From positions 372,001 through 436,000 of the forward strand of contig NZ_CABPSC010000001.1 of the NCBI RefSeq assembly GCF_902459585.1: a stretch of DNA of 64,000 nucleotides. The letters run 5' to 3'. The notes beneath the pieces were generated by a model. It saw nothing but the letters and a program-made list of their open reading frames with translations, was not told the DNA's origin and ran no database searches. Below are positions 48,074-56,643 of the stretch, in pieces. This stretch comes from Pandoraea nosoerga (GTDB lineage: Bacteria > Pseudomonadota > Gammaproteobacteria > Burkholderiales > Burkholderiaceae). Made by a program: the position numbers and the translations under genes. How positions within the stretch are numbered: position 1 is the first letter of the stretch; every line of letters begins with the position of its first letter.

Positions 48074-49194
48074 CAGCCGATCCCCACGTTGCGGAACAGA
48101 ATCGCGAAGACGGCGTCGGCCAGAATCACCACCGTGATGGCCGTGACGACCGATTGCGTCGTCCCTTCGCCCAGACTCTGCGTGTTCGGCTTGACGCGCA
48201 TGCCGAAGTGACACGCCACAAGCGCGATCAGCATGCCGAACACGACGCCCTTGCCGAGCCCGATCCACAGGTTGGCGATGCGCACCGCATTGGGCAACGT
48301 GGTGAAGAAGTAGTGCAGCCCGATGCCGAGCTCGTACTTCGCGGCGAGCGCACCACCGAGCAGCGCGACGATGTTCGTCCACATCACCAGCAGCGGCATG
48401 GCGACGGCCAGCGCGATGACCTTCGGCAGCACGAGCCGCAGCCCGTGCGGGATGTCCATCACGCGCATCGCGTCGAGCTCTTCAGTCACGCGCATGACAC
48501 CCAGTTGCGCCGTGATTGCCGAGCCCGAACGGCCCGCCACGAGAATGGCCGAAAGCACGGGCCCCAGCTCGCGGATGACGGCCAGTCCGAGGATGTTCAC
48601 GATGAACGTGCTTGCGCCATACAGCTTCAACTGCTGCGCCGACAGATACGACAGCACGATGCCGATCAGAAACGCGACGAGTGCCGTGATGCCCAGGGCC
48701 TTCGTGCCGGCGCTATAGATGTTGGCGGAGATTTCCAGCCACGGCGCGCGCACCGGATGTCGCACGACGCGGCCGAGATCGATGACGAAGCGCCCGAACA
48801 TCGTAATGCCGTCGCGCAAGTGGCCGCACAGCGAGAACAGCGAATAGCCCAACTGACTGATCGGGTCGACGCGGCGCTTGGGCACGGGGCTTTGCCGCGA
48901 ACGATCGAATTCCGCGAGGTGATCGAACAAGGCGCGCTGCGTGGGGGTCAGTGCCACACGCTGCGGAAACTTGCGGTTCCAGTAGCGCCACAGCGCTTGC
49001 GCACCCACGTGATCGAGGCGCTCGACGCAGGTGAGGTCCCACGCGAGCTCACCGCGTGGCAGCGCGTGCACCAGACGCAGCAGCGTTTTCTTGCGCTGCG
49101 AGAGCGCCAGCGCCGTCCACAGGCCGCGCAGCATGACCACCGGGCCTTGCGGCGAGGTGGTGAGCTCCAGAGTGGGCACGGCATCGAGGTCCAA
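48073..49194 (-). CDS. MlaE-type permease with fused N-terminal STAS-like domain
   Basis: 373 aa from a TTG start (49192-49194) that has AGGAG 9 bp upstream; another TTG at 49248 is in frame. Residues 1-95 look like a STAS domain (the role of separate MlaB), and 130-373 is the MlaE permease with about five membrane segments and motifs RELGPVLSAILVAGRSGSA and TEELDAMRVMDIP. Transports phospholipids or other hydrophobic molecules between inner membrane and the MCE ring. First gene of the permease-ATPase-MCE-lipoprotein operon. Confidence 0.88.
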   Translation of the reverse strand: MDLDAVPTLELTTSPQGPVVMLRGLWTALALSQRKKTLLRLVHALPRGELAWDLTCVERLDHVGAQALWRYWNRKFPQRVALTPTQRALFDHLAEFDRSRQSPVPKRRVDPISQLGYSLFSLCGHLRDGITMFGRFVIDLGRVVRHPVRAPWLEISANIYSAGTKALGITALVAFLIGIVLSYLSAQQLKLYGASTFIVNILGLAVIRELGPVLSAILVAGRSGSAITAQLGVMRVTEELDAMRVMDIPHGLRLVLPKVIALAVAMPLLVMWTNIVALLGGALAAKYELGIGLHYFFTTLPNAVRIANLWIGLGKGVVFGMLIALVACHFGMRVKPNTQSLGEGTTQSVVTAITVVILADAVFAILFRNVGIG

Positions 49195-49227
49195 AACAGA
49201 CGATCTCCTGACAACAAACCCGCCGGA

Positions 49228-49257
49228 AAATGCGGCGAAATACAGCAAAATACGGCG
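49228..49257 (+). repeat. 10-bp tandem repeat (AAATACGGCG), 3 copies
   Basis: AAATGCGGCG, AAATACAGCA and AAATACGGCG lie head to tail just upstream of the chosen TTG start of the permease gene, in the divergent spacer with birA. Confidence 0.7.
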
Positions 49258-49431
49258 AAGCGCTGCGCGACGCGGTCATTGTACGGTACAGGTGCGACCC
49301 CACGGTGGCAACCCGGCAACGACTGAAAACGCCCCGGAATCGGCTTAGCGCGCCCTCGGATCATGCCGAAAAGCCGGCATTGACGCAGGGCAGACCGGCG
49401 CAGCCTCTGCCTCGCCGCTACAATAGCAGCC

Positions 49432-50403
49432 ATGAATATCGCCTCGCCCTCCTCTCCCATTGCGTCGCCCATTGCGTCGTCCACCGAGCCGGCACACGAC
49501 ACGCCGGCGCGCCGCCTCGACGGTGACCGGATTCGCGCGCGCCTGGCGTCTGCCTGCCGTGGCTGGCAGATCGAAGTCGTCGAGTCCACCGGCTCTACGA
49601 ACGTCGATCTGCTCGCGCGGCTTCGCGAAGACGCCGCGTGCGCGCCGATCGTGCGCGCCGCCATGATCCAGACGGCGGGACGGGGTCAGCGCGGGCGCGC
49701 ATGGCAAAGTTCGCCGGGCGACAGTCTCACATTCTCGCTGGCGTATGTAATGCGCGGCGGTCCCGCAGAACTGGCCGGGCTGTCGCTCGCCACCGGCGTC
49801 GCCGTCGTCGAAGGACTCTCCGATTTGCCACTGTCGGCGCCGCAGGCGCTCGGCCTCAAGTGGCCCAACGACGTCCTGCTGCGCGGCGGCAAACTGGCCG
49901 GCATTCTCATCGAGACGGTGCCTGCCGGGCCGGGCCGTATCGGAGTCGTGATCGGCATCGGGCTCAACCTGCGCCAAGCCGCGGACGTCGCCACCCGCAT
50001 CGACCGTGCGGTAGCCGGGACCTGCGCAGTGTCGGTGGGCGAGGCCGCTGCTGCCGCTCCGGCAACGCCGCCCGCCGCCCTGGAATCCGTGTTGCCGGCG
50101 CCCGATATGTCGTCCGTGCTCATCGCGCTGGTACAGCGGCTGGCCGATATGCTCGCGCGTTTCGCCGAACACGGCTTCGGGGCGTTTCGCGAAGACTGGG
50201 AAGCGATGCATGCCTACCGCGATGCGCCGATTCGGCTGATCGAACACGGACGCGATCTGTTGCACGGCGTTGCACTGGGTGTCGACGAGAGAGGGTTCCT
50301 GCGCGTCGCCACGACGGACGGCGAGCGCACGATCGCCAGCGGCGAGGTCTCCGTGCGTTTGCTGGATTCGCCCGCGCGCGACGCATCGGGACCGCGCCAA
50401 TGA
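49432..50403 (+). CDS. birA: Biotin--[acetyl-CoA-carboxylase] ligase
   Basis: 323 aa. Attaches biotin to carboxylase carrier domains. Active-site motif QTAGRGQRGRAWQSSPGDSL (near residue 82; the GRGQRGR loop binds biotinyl-AMP) and LKWPNDVLLRGGKLAGIL (near 142). There is no N-terminal helix-turn-helix as in E. coli BirA, so it is a monofunctional ligase. Its stop overlaps the coaX start by ATGA. Confidence 0.94.
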   Translation: MNIASPSSPIASPIASSTEPAHDTPARRLDGDRIRARLASACRGWQIEVVESTGSTNVDLLARLREDAACAPIVRAAMIQTAGRGQRGRAWQSSPGDSLTFSLAYVMRGGPAELAGLSLATGVAVVEGLSDLPLSAPQALGLKWPNDVLLRGGKLAGILIETVPAGPGRIGVVIGIGLNLRQAADVATRIDRAVAGTCAVSVGEAAAAAPATPPAALESVLPAPDMSSVLIALVQRLADMLARFAEHGFGAFREDWEAMHAYRDAPIRLIEHGRDLLHGVALGVDERGFLRVATTDGERTIASGEVSVRLLDSPARDASGPRQ

Positions 50404-51500
50404 CGGCCCGACGGACAACGCCGAACCCTCGGGCGTCCGCGTTGCCGGACGGCAGCGGCGACAGCGCCAGGGCCGCTTCGCTAGCCGCCGGAAACGTGGC
50501 AGGCAGCACCAACGGTGCGCCGTGGCTGCTCGTCGACGCGGGCAACAGCCGGATCAAATGGGCGTTGGCGCCGGCCACACGCCCGGCAAATTGGCGGGCG
50601 GCGGCGCCGGCATTTCTCGCCAGCGGCGCCGTCGATCACGCCGAGTGGCGCACCCTCGCCACACAGATTCGCGCAGGCTGGGCGGCGATGGCCGCAGGCT
50701 CGGGCGGCGACGCACACTTCGCACCCAACACAACACCGCTTGCGCTAGGGCACGGCACTCAGGAGCCTCGGGACGGCGGCTTCGTCTGCCCGGCTCCTGC
50801 GGGCGTCTGGCTCACGAACGTGGCCGGCGATGCCGCGGAGCAGGCCGTGCGCATGACGCTGCAGACCCTGTGGGGTATGGCATCGGCCGACTGGTTGCAA
50901 GTACTGCGTGCGAGCGACGCGCGCGCGGGCGTGCGCAACGGCTACCGGGAGCCGACGCAGCTCGGCAGCGATCGCTGGGCGAGCCTGATCGGCGCGCATG
51001 CGGCCTGGCCCGGCGAGCATCTGCTCATCGTCACCCTGGGCACGGCAACGACCGTCGAAGCGCTGCGAGGCGATGGCGAATATCTCGGCGGCCTCATCGC
51101 GCCGGGACCCGCATTGATGCTCCAGTCCCTCGCGCAAGGCACGGCGCAGTTGCCCACGCTCGACGCCGCAATGTCATCGGGAGGACAGGACTTCGCGCGC
51201 AGCACGTCGGACGCGATTCTGCGCGGCTGCGCGGCCGCACAGGCCGGACTCGTCGAACGCAGCCATGCGCAGTTGCAAGCGCAACTCGGCGCGACGGTGC
51301 GCTGCGTGCTCGCCGGCGGCGCCCGCCATGCGCTCGCGCAAACGCTCGCGCTGCCCTTCACCGAACACGATCAGTTGGTGCCCGCCGGACTGTATGAAGT
51401 GGCGCTTGGCGCGGGCAGCGCACCTATTGGAACGGCGCCCGCTGCGGGCACCTCGACGCGGGAATTCCACGATGGCGGCCAAGCCCGGGGAGACGCCTGA
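50400..51500 (+). CDS. coaX: Type III pantothenate kinase
   Basis: 366 aa, longer than the usual 250-270 because of a 40-residue low-complexity N-terminus and insertions near residues 75-120. Catalyses the first step of coenzyme A synthesis. Phosphate-1 motif LLVDAGNSRIKW (near 43), QLGSDRWASLIGA (near 188) and the phosphate-2 region VTLGTATTVEAL (near 212) identify the family. Overlaps birA and is 1 bp from the SPOR gene, so birA-coaX-SPOR is one operon. Confidence 0.94.
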   Translation: MTARRTTPNPRASALPDGSGDSARAASLAAGNVAGSTNGAPWLLVDAGNSRIKWALAPATRPANWRAAAPAFLASGAVDHAEWRTLATQIRAGWAAMAAGSGGDAHFAPNTTPLALGHGTQEPRDGGFVCPAPAGVWLTNVAGDAAEQAVRMTLQTLWGMASADWLQVLRASDARAGVRNGYREPTQLGSDRWASLIGAHAAWPGEHLLIVTLGTATTVEALRGDGEYLGGLIAPGPALMLQSLAQGTAQLPTLDAAMSSGGQDFARSTSDAILRGCAAAQAGLVERSHAQLQAQLGATVRCVLAGGARHALAQTLALPFTEHDQLVPAGLYEVALGAGSAPIGTAPAAGTSTREFHDGGQARGDA

Positions 51501-51501
51501 G

Positions 51502-52410
51502 ATGCTGCGCGCCCTATTGCTGCTGATGTTCATCGCGGCCAACGCAGCACTGGCGGCCGTGCAGTTCGGCTGGTTGAAATGGCGCGACGTGCTGCCCGCC
51601 ACGGGGCGTGAACCGGCGCGGCTCGCAACGCAACTCGAGCCCGGCCGGATCCGGCTGACGGGCGCAGAACTGAGCGCGCCGGAACTGGCGAGCGGGGCTG
51701 CCGCCACGCCCGACGCGGCCGGAGGTGCAAGCCGGGGCGCGGTTGAGCCGAACAACGCGCCGCCGTCTCCCGCCTCGGCAGCCGCCGCGGCGGCGAGCCA
51801 AGCCGTCGCCGCGGCGACGCCGAGCGCGACCTCCGGCGAAGCGGCGGCAAACCCGTCGGCGTCGCAGCCCGCAGCGGCGACAGCGGCGGCGACAGCGGCG
51901 GCGATAGCGACAGCGACAGCCGCGTCGACCTGCCTCGACGTCGGGCCGTTCGCATCGAACGATGCCGCGCAGGCGCGTGGCCTCCTGCTCGCCGCACTCC
52001 CGGCCGGCCAAGGCGATATCCAATCCGTCGCACTCGACAAGCGATACTGGGTGCATCTCGATCCGGTGCCCAGCAAGGCCGCCGCGGACAAACAGGTGGC
52101 GCAGCTACGCGCGGCCGGTGTCACCGAGTACTTCCTGCTCAATGGCGACGGGCCGAGTCTCGTCGTGTCGCTAGGCCTGTTCAGCGATCGCGAAAGGGCC
52201 GCGCGATTGATGTCCACGGCGCAGAAAAAAGGCCTCACGCCGCAATTGAGCGAGAGGCCGAATGCCAGGAGCCGGATCATTTACCGCATTGCCGGCATCA
52301 ACGCGAACGCGGCGACGCAGGTGCGCGGCGTGGTGTCGCAGCAATGGTCCGCGAGCCTCGTCAGGACATGCCCGGCGCCGGCGGGCAGTCCGCCGGCAGG
52401 CGCTCACTGA
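51502..52410 (+). CDS. SPOR domain-containing membrane protein
   Basis: 302 aa. One N-terminal membrane segment (residues 2-22), a long Ala/Ser/Pro-rich periplasmic linker (about 60-150), then a SPOR-like domain (about 150-270; CLDVGPFASNDAAQARGLL, and YFLLNGDGPSLVVSLGLFSD). SPOR domains bind peptidoglycan stripped of stem peptides. ATG 51502 has GGGGAGA upstream. The linker is AT/GC-skewed, repetitive DNA. Third gene of the birA operon, convergent with the asparaginase gene. Confidence 0.82.
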   Translation: MLRALLLLMFIAANAALAAVQFGWLKWRDVLPATGREPARLATQLEPGRIRLTGAELSAPELASGAAATPDAAGGASRGAVEPNNAPPSPASAAAAAASQAVAAATPSATSGEAAANPSASQPAAATAAATAAAIATATAASTCLDVGPFASNDAAQARGLLLAALPAGQGDIQSVALDKRYWVHLDPVPSKAAADKQVAQLRAAGVTEYFLLNGDGPSLVVSLGLFSDRERAARLMSTAQKKGLTPQLSERPNARSRIIYRIAGINANAATQVRGVVSQQWSASLVRTCPAPAGSPPAGAH

Positions 52411-52449
52411 GCCGCGCCGGACGCGGCGCAGCCCCCGGCTTCCGCGTGG

Positions 52450-53457
52450 TCAGCCCACGCGTTTGAGCTCGACCACCGGACGCACGACGCCCGTATGGAC
52501 GCCGCGTGCGTTCTTGACGGTCGGCAGCGCCCACGGGGCCAAACCCGTCGTTTCCGGGGATTCGACGAGGCCGAGCGCCTTTAGCACGGCAACGGCAGCG
52601 GTATAGAGCGCCCGCATGTTGCCGTCGACGACCTTGATCGCAATCCCGATCCCGGCCGAGCGCACACCGATGGTCTGCACGCCATCCGCGCCAATCTTGG
52701 CCACCCAGTCGCCCGGCGCCATGCGCATGAAGGCGAGATCGTTGCGCGCCGTGCCGGAGACCATCTCGGGTTGCTGCGTCATGGCAGCAAAAAGCGTCGA
52801 GAGGGCCGCATCGTCGCTTGCGGCCAATCGTGCATAAGCGCCAGCGAGCTTCTCGAGCGGCAGCGCATAGTTCGGCGCCGAGCAGCCGTCGATACCGAGC
52901 GGCAGCGCGTCGCCGGGCACGCCGACCACATCGCCCACACGCGCGCGAATCGCCTGCTGCAGCGCATGCGCGGGATCGAGGTAAGTGTCGAGCGGCAAGC
53001 CGTGCTGCGCGCAATACGCGAGAAAGCCGGCGTGCTTGCCGGAACAGTTGTGATGCAGCGCCGTCGGCTTCAGATCCGCCGGCGCGCGCTTGCCCGTCGC
53101 CGAATAGAACGTGGGCGTATGGCAGCCGCATTGCAGGTGATGCTCGTCGCATCCTGCCTTACTTAGCAAGCGCTTGACGCCATCGACATGAAAAGGCTCT
53201 CCCGAGTGACTGGCGCACAACAACGCCAGCTCGCCCTGGGTGAGACCAAAGTGCGCAACACCGCCGCCTTCGACAAAGGGCAACGCCTGGAAGGGCTTGA
53301 GTGTGGAGCGCGAAAACGTAAGGAACGACGGATCGCCGGCGGCATAGCGCAGCCGCCCTTGCGCGTCGACCACGGCTACCGAGCCGTAATGCACGCATTC
53401 GACGGTCTCGATGCCGTTCGCCCCGCGGGTGACTTCGACAAGCGGTGCGAGGTTCAT
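52450..53457 (-). CDS. Asparaginase, thermolabile (R. etli AnsA) type
   Basis: 335 aa. Matches the AnsA-like asparaginase family unrelated to E. coli AnsB: FSRSTLKPFQALPFVEGG (near residue 50), CASHSGEP (near 82), HHNCSGKHAGFLAYC (near 137) and GIDGCSAPNYALPL (near 190). These proteins carry conserved serine, lysine and cysteine residues at the active site. Converts asparagine to aspartate and ammonia. Its start overlaps the rfaE2 stop by ATGA. Confidence 0.88.
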   Translation of the reverse strand: MNLAPLVEVTRGANGIETVECVHYGSVAVVDAQGRLRYAAGDPSFLTFSRSTLKPFQALPFVEGGGVAHFGLTQGELALLCASHSGEPFHVDGVKRLLSKAGCDEHHLQCGCHTPTFYSATGKRAPADLKPTALHHNCSGKHAGFLAYCAQHGLPLDTYLDPAHALQQAIRARVGDVVGVPGDALPLGIDGCSAPNYALPLEKLAGAYARLAASDDAALSTLFAAMTQQPEMVSGTARNDLAFMRMAPGDWVAKIGADGVQTIGVRSAGIGIAIKVVDGNMRALYTAAVAVLKALGLVESPETTGLAPWALPTVKNARGVHTGVVRPVVELKRVG

Positions 53458-53957
53458 GATTGGGCCCGCACTTTCTTGAGGAGCGACGTCGTCGAGCGTT
53501 GATGCTCGAACGGAATCGCCAGCGCCTTGCCGCCCCAGCTGCGCACGAGCGCCGACTCCGGCAGCTTGTCCATGTCGTAGTCGCCGCCCTTGACGAGAAT
53601 GTCCGGGCGCACTGCGGCGATCAGCGCCTCGGGCGTCGATTCACCGAATTTCACGACGTAGTCCACGCTCTGGAGCGCCGCGAGGAGTGCGGCGCGGTCG
53701 TCTTCGTTATTGATGGGACGGTCGTCTCCCTTGCCGAGGGTGCGCACCGACGCGTCGGTGTTCACCGCCACGACGAGGCATGCGCCGAGCGTGCGCGCCT
53801 GCGCGAGATAGGTGACGTGGCCGCGATGCAGGATGTCGAACACGCCGTTGGTGAACACGAGCGGGCGCGGCAGCGTCGGGGCCAGCGTCACGAGGTCGTC
53901 GCGCGAGAGCACCTTGGCCTCGAAAGCGGGGGGAGGAATGACTTGGGAAGAGGACAT
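53454..53957 (-). CDS. rfaE2: D-glycero-beta-D-manno-heptose 1-phosphate adenylyltransferase
   Basis: 167 aa, the separate adenylyltransferase half of HldE, as usual in Burkholderiales. Makes ADP-heptose for the LPS inner core. Cytidylyltransferase-like motif FTNGVFDILHRGHVTYLAQA (residues 36-55, HxGH type), and VKGGDYDMDKLPE near 122. Stop overlaps the asparaginase start, an odd partner for an LPS gene. Confidence 0.93.
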   Translation of the reverse strand: MSSSQVIPPPAFEAKVLSRDDLVTLAPTLPRPLVFTNGVFDILHRGHVTYLAQARTLGACLVVAVNTDASVRTLGKGDDRPINNEDDRAALLAALQSVDYVVKFGESTPEALIAAVRPDILVKGGDYDMDKLPESALVRSWGGKALAIPFEHQRSTTSLLKKVRAQS

Positions 53958-54029
53958 AACGATCAGTCGAAGTGAACGCGCTATTGTCCCACGCGACGCG
54001 GCGCGCGCCAAAATCCGTTGGCGGCGGCA

Positions 54030-54059
54030 AGACAAAAGGGGCCGAAGCCCCTTTTGTCT
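54030..54059. terminator. Bidirectional intrinsic terminator
   Basis: AGACAAAAGGGGC (54030-54042) pairs exactly with GCCCCTTTTGTCT (54047-54059) around CGAA. On the minus strand it ends the ferritin-like gene; its T side on both strands makes it usable in either direction. Confidence 0.85.
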
Positions 54060-54160
54060 CTGTTCGCGTCACCGCGCGCCGCTCGCGCCCCTGCGCGTCC
54101 TTGGCGTTCTTCGCGTCAATATGCGGTTCGGTGCGAACCCTCGCGTCGGAGGCCGGCGTA

Positions 54161-55036
54161 TTACGACGACGTTGCAACCGCCGGCGAAGCCACAGCCGCC
54201 AGACGGCCGGTGATTTCCTTGCGGTAGCGATTGAGGTCCTGCGCGGTGGCGAACGTGCGCTCGAACAGCAGCGACATGTTGTGCAGAATGCGCTCGACCA
54301 CCTTCTTCTCCCAGCTGTCGTCGAACTTGATCTGCTCGTCGAGCCAGTGCTCGAGCCACTCCGGCTCCGGCAAACGCGACTGCACCGTATCGTTGGGGAA
54401 CAGATCCTTGTTCACGTGCAGGTTGGTCGGGTGCAGCGGCTTTTCCGTGCGGCGCGCCGACGCCATCAGCACGCCGATCTTGGCGAACGCGGCGCGCGCG
54501 TTGTCGCCAAAGCTCGTGAGCGCCTTCTTCATGTAGCGCAGGTAGGCGCCGCCATGACGCGCTTCGTCGCGCGAGATGATTTCGTAGATGGCCTTGATCA
54601 CCGGCTCGGTGTGCCATTCGGCGGCACGGCGATACCAGTGGTTCAGGCGGATTTCGCCGCAGAAGTGCAGCATCAGCGTCTCGAGCGGCGGCGCCGGGTC
54701 GAACGGGAAGCGCACCGCGTGCAGCTCGGCTTCGGTGGGCACCAGTTCCGGGCGGAAGCGCCGCAGGTATTCCATGAGCACCAGCGAATGCTTCTGCTCT
54801 TCGAAAAACCACACACTCATGAACGCCGAGAAATCGCTGTCGTCACGGTTATCACGCAGGAACATCTCGGTAGCCGGCAGCGCCGCCCATTCCGTGATGG
54901 CATTCATCTTGATGGTGCGTGCCTGATCGTCGGTCAGTTGGCTGGCGTCGAACTTGTCCCACGGAATGTCCTTCTCCATGTTCCAACGCACTGCCTCCAG
55001 CGACTTGTACAACTCGGGATACAACATTTCGTTCAT
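54161..55036 (-). CDS. Ferritin-like diiron protein of unknown function
   Basis: 291 aa, mostly helical. Iron ligands of the ferritin-like four-helix bundle are visible as SVWFFEEQKHSLVLMEYL (near residue 83) and IISRDEARHGGAYLRYM (near 165), each an E/D-E-x-x-H pattern, with single glutamates in the other helices. Such proteins include acyl-ACP desaturase- and AurF-like oxygenases. Start 55036 gives MNEMLYPELYKSLEAV; a TTG five codons upstream is also in frame. The actual reaction is unknown. Confidence 0.82.
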   Translation of the reverse strand: MNEMLYPELYKSLEAVRWNMEKDIPWDKFDASQLTDDQARTIKMNAITEWAALPATEMFLRDNRDDSDFSAFMSVWFFEEQKHSLVLMEYLRRFRPELVPTEAELHAVRFPFDPAPPLETLMLHFCGEIRLNHWYRRAAEWHTEPVIKAIYEIISRDEARHGGAYLRYMKKALTSFGDNARAAFAKIGVLMASARRTEKPLHPTNLHVNKDLFPNDTVQSRLPEPEWLEHWLDEQIKFDDSWEKKVVERILHNMSLLFERTFATAQDLNRYRKEITGRLAAVASPAVATSS

Positions 55037-55192
55037 TTCAATTACCCCCAAGGTCGCGAGACCTTACACCAGGACTCAAGATAGTATTGTGAAAGTTTAC
55101 GCCGAATTTCGACAGACAAAACAGTGAGCGCGACGCGGACGGCCCCCGCCGTCCGGCTTCACGTCTTGAACCCTGTCGTCGCAGAAGGACGA

Positions 55193-55235
55193 CGAATTTA
55201 ACGCCTCGAAACTTAACGCTTCGAATTTAACGCCT
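55193..55235 (+). repeat. 14-15-bp tandem repeat, 3 copies (CGAATTTAACGCCT)
   Basis: CGAATTTAACGCCT, CGAAACTTAACGCT(T) and CGAATTTAACGCCT follow head to tail; first and third copies are identical. AT-rich compared with the neighbourhood. Confidence 0.8.
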
Positions 55236-55351
55236 GTCACGTGGCCGCATCCTGACGATCTGGCTTAGAGCGACCCCACTAAAATATGGGCAAACTCTTG
55301 AATCATAACATAAAAGCCTTTAAAAACCGCGAACGCTGACAGCCACGTGAC
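55236..55351. repeat. 10-bp inverted repeats bounding an AT-rich segment
   Basis: GTCACGTGGC (55236-55245) and its exact complement GCCACGTGAC (55342-55351) flank 96 bp that includes the AT-rich stretch 55277-55326. Could be paired regulatory sites or the ends of a small degenerate element; there is no target-site duplication that I can see. Confidence 0.45.
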
Positions 55352-55368
55352 GGTAATGCGTCGTAACG

Positions 55369-55382
55369 TTGACGATAGTCAA
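55369..55382. promoter_or_regulatory. TTGACGATAGTCAA palindrome
   Basis: A perfect 14-bp palindrome (TTGAC and GTCAA arms with GATA centre) in the non-coding island; possible operator of unknown regulator. Confidence 0.3.
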
Positions 55383-55744
55383 TTTGTCACGCAAAGCGCC
55401 TAAGCTCAAGGGGGACGGGCTCCCCGGCATGCCCCGCCGGCACTGCGTCCCAGCGCCGCTGCAACCGCCTTCCACGAGCCTTCGCGCGGGGCGGCCTGGG
55501 CAGCGCGTCAGGGTATTTCCTTGTACGACGGGCCTGCCGGACGGCGTCCGATGGTCTACGCTCAAACCAGTCGTTCCGTGACTGCGATGCGCCACCCGAT
55601 GCGGGCGCCCGGCGACGTGATGTCGTTCACCTCGTCTTGAGGATAGTTCTCAGTCGCAATTACGCAACAAGTTATTCCGGCGGGCGCCATGGACGAACGA
55701 CCCGCGCGCCGCCAACGGGCCTACCAACTCGACGGAATCCTTGA

Positions 55745-55788
55745 CCGATAAGGAGCCGATAAGGCGCCGATAAGGAACCGATAAGGAG
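55745..55788 (+). repeat. 11-bp tandem repeat carrying the Shine-Dalgarno (CCGATAAGGAG x4)
   Basis: CCGATAAGGAG, CCGATAAGGCG, CCGATAAGGAA and CCGATAAGGAG end 6 bp before the ATG at 55795. The last copy supplies the AAGGAG ribosome-binding site, so the repeat duplicates the site upstream. Confidence 0.88.
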
Positions 55789-55794
55789 CCGAGC

Positions 55795-56463
55795 ATGGCC
55801 ACTCGTCCCGCAATCGCCCCCGCCAGTCCCTCTGCTGGCCTCTGCACCGGCCCCTGCACCGGTCCCTCCGCCACGCCGGGCGCCTGCGGCTCGCCCGGCG
55901 CGTTTGCTCCGGCCGCCCGGCTCGCCGCCGGCCTGCGCCTTTTCTGCGTCCTGGCCGCCGTATGCGCCTCGTCGGCCGCACTGGCATTCGACGCCGGTCA
56001 ACTCGCGTCGCGGGAAATCCCCGCCGCACACCTGATCGGCCAGGGATCGTTCACGCGCATGGGCTTTCACTTGTACGACGCCGCCCTCTTCTCCGGCAGC
56101 GAGCGCATCGGCGCGAACTGGAGCGCTCACCCGCTGGTCCTCGATTTGCGCTACGCGCGCAGTTTCAAATCGCACACGCTCGTGCAGCGCACCCTCGTCG
56201 AGATGACGAAGCTGCAAGTCGCAACCGACGCAGAACGCCAGCACTGGGCGGAGCAGCTCTCGCGCATCCTGCCGGACGTATCGGCAGGCCAGCACCTCAC
56301 CGGCGTATTCCTGCCGGGCGACGGCACGCGCTTCTTCTCGGATGGCAAGCTCATCGGCCAGATCGCGGGCGACGCCTTCGGGCGGGCGTTCTTCGCCATC
56401 TGGCTCGACCCGCGCACCAGCGCGCCTGACCTACGCGCGGAACTCGTCAGCAACTCGCGCTGA
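55795..56463 (+). CDS. Chalcone isomerase-like fold protein
   Basis: 222 aa. A 65-residue N-terminus of Pro/Ala/Gly repeats and a membrane or signal segment (about residues 43-64, ending ASSAALAF) precedes a domain typical of bacterial chalcone-isomerase-like periplasmic proteins: GQGSFTRMGFHLYDAALFSG (near 82), LDLRYARSFKSHTLVQRTLVE and GTRFFSDGKLIGQI (near 182). Bacterial members probably bind fatty acids and do not isomerise chalcone. The low-complexity N-terminus may mean the true start is later. Confidence 0.82.
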   Translation: MATRPAIAPASPSAGLCTGPCTGPSATPGACGSPGAFAPAARLAAGLRLFCVLAAVCASSAALAFDAGQLASREIPAAHLIGQGSFTRMGFHLYDAALFSGSERIGANWSAHPLVLDLRYARSFKSHTLVQRTLVEMTKLQVATDAERQHWAEQLSRILPDVSAGQHLTGVFLPGDGTRFFSDGKLIGQIAGDAFGRAFFAIWLDPRTSAPDLRAELVSNSR

Positions 56464-56643
56464 CGCACGGGCGCCCCAGCCGCTGCCCGGGCGTCGCGAG
56501 CGACAGGAGACCGGCGCCGGCGATACGGTGTCGCGTGCGCGCCACGTGCTGCCCCGGCGCGGTGCATGCACCACGCCCGGCTGGTAAGTTACGAAAAACC
56601 GCAGCGCTGCCGCGCTCACGAGGCGTGCCGGCGTCACCCTATC

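Larger units (their letters stand above)
55037..55794. other. 758-bp non-coding region with AT-rich island
   Basis: No convincing gene. In order: the promoter side of the ferritin-like gene, a 14-15-bp tandem repeat (55193-55235), an inverted repeat enclosing an AT-rich 96-bp stretch (55236-55351), a TTGAC-GATA-GTCAA palindrome (55369-55382), GC-rich filler, and an 11-bp tandem repeat ending at the next gene's start codon. Confidence 0.6.

Noticed and set aside
55369-55581. 70-aa open frame in the non-coding island
   Set aside because: No ribosome-binding site, Pro/Arg-rich, no recognisable motif.
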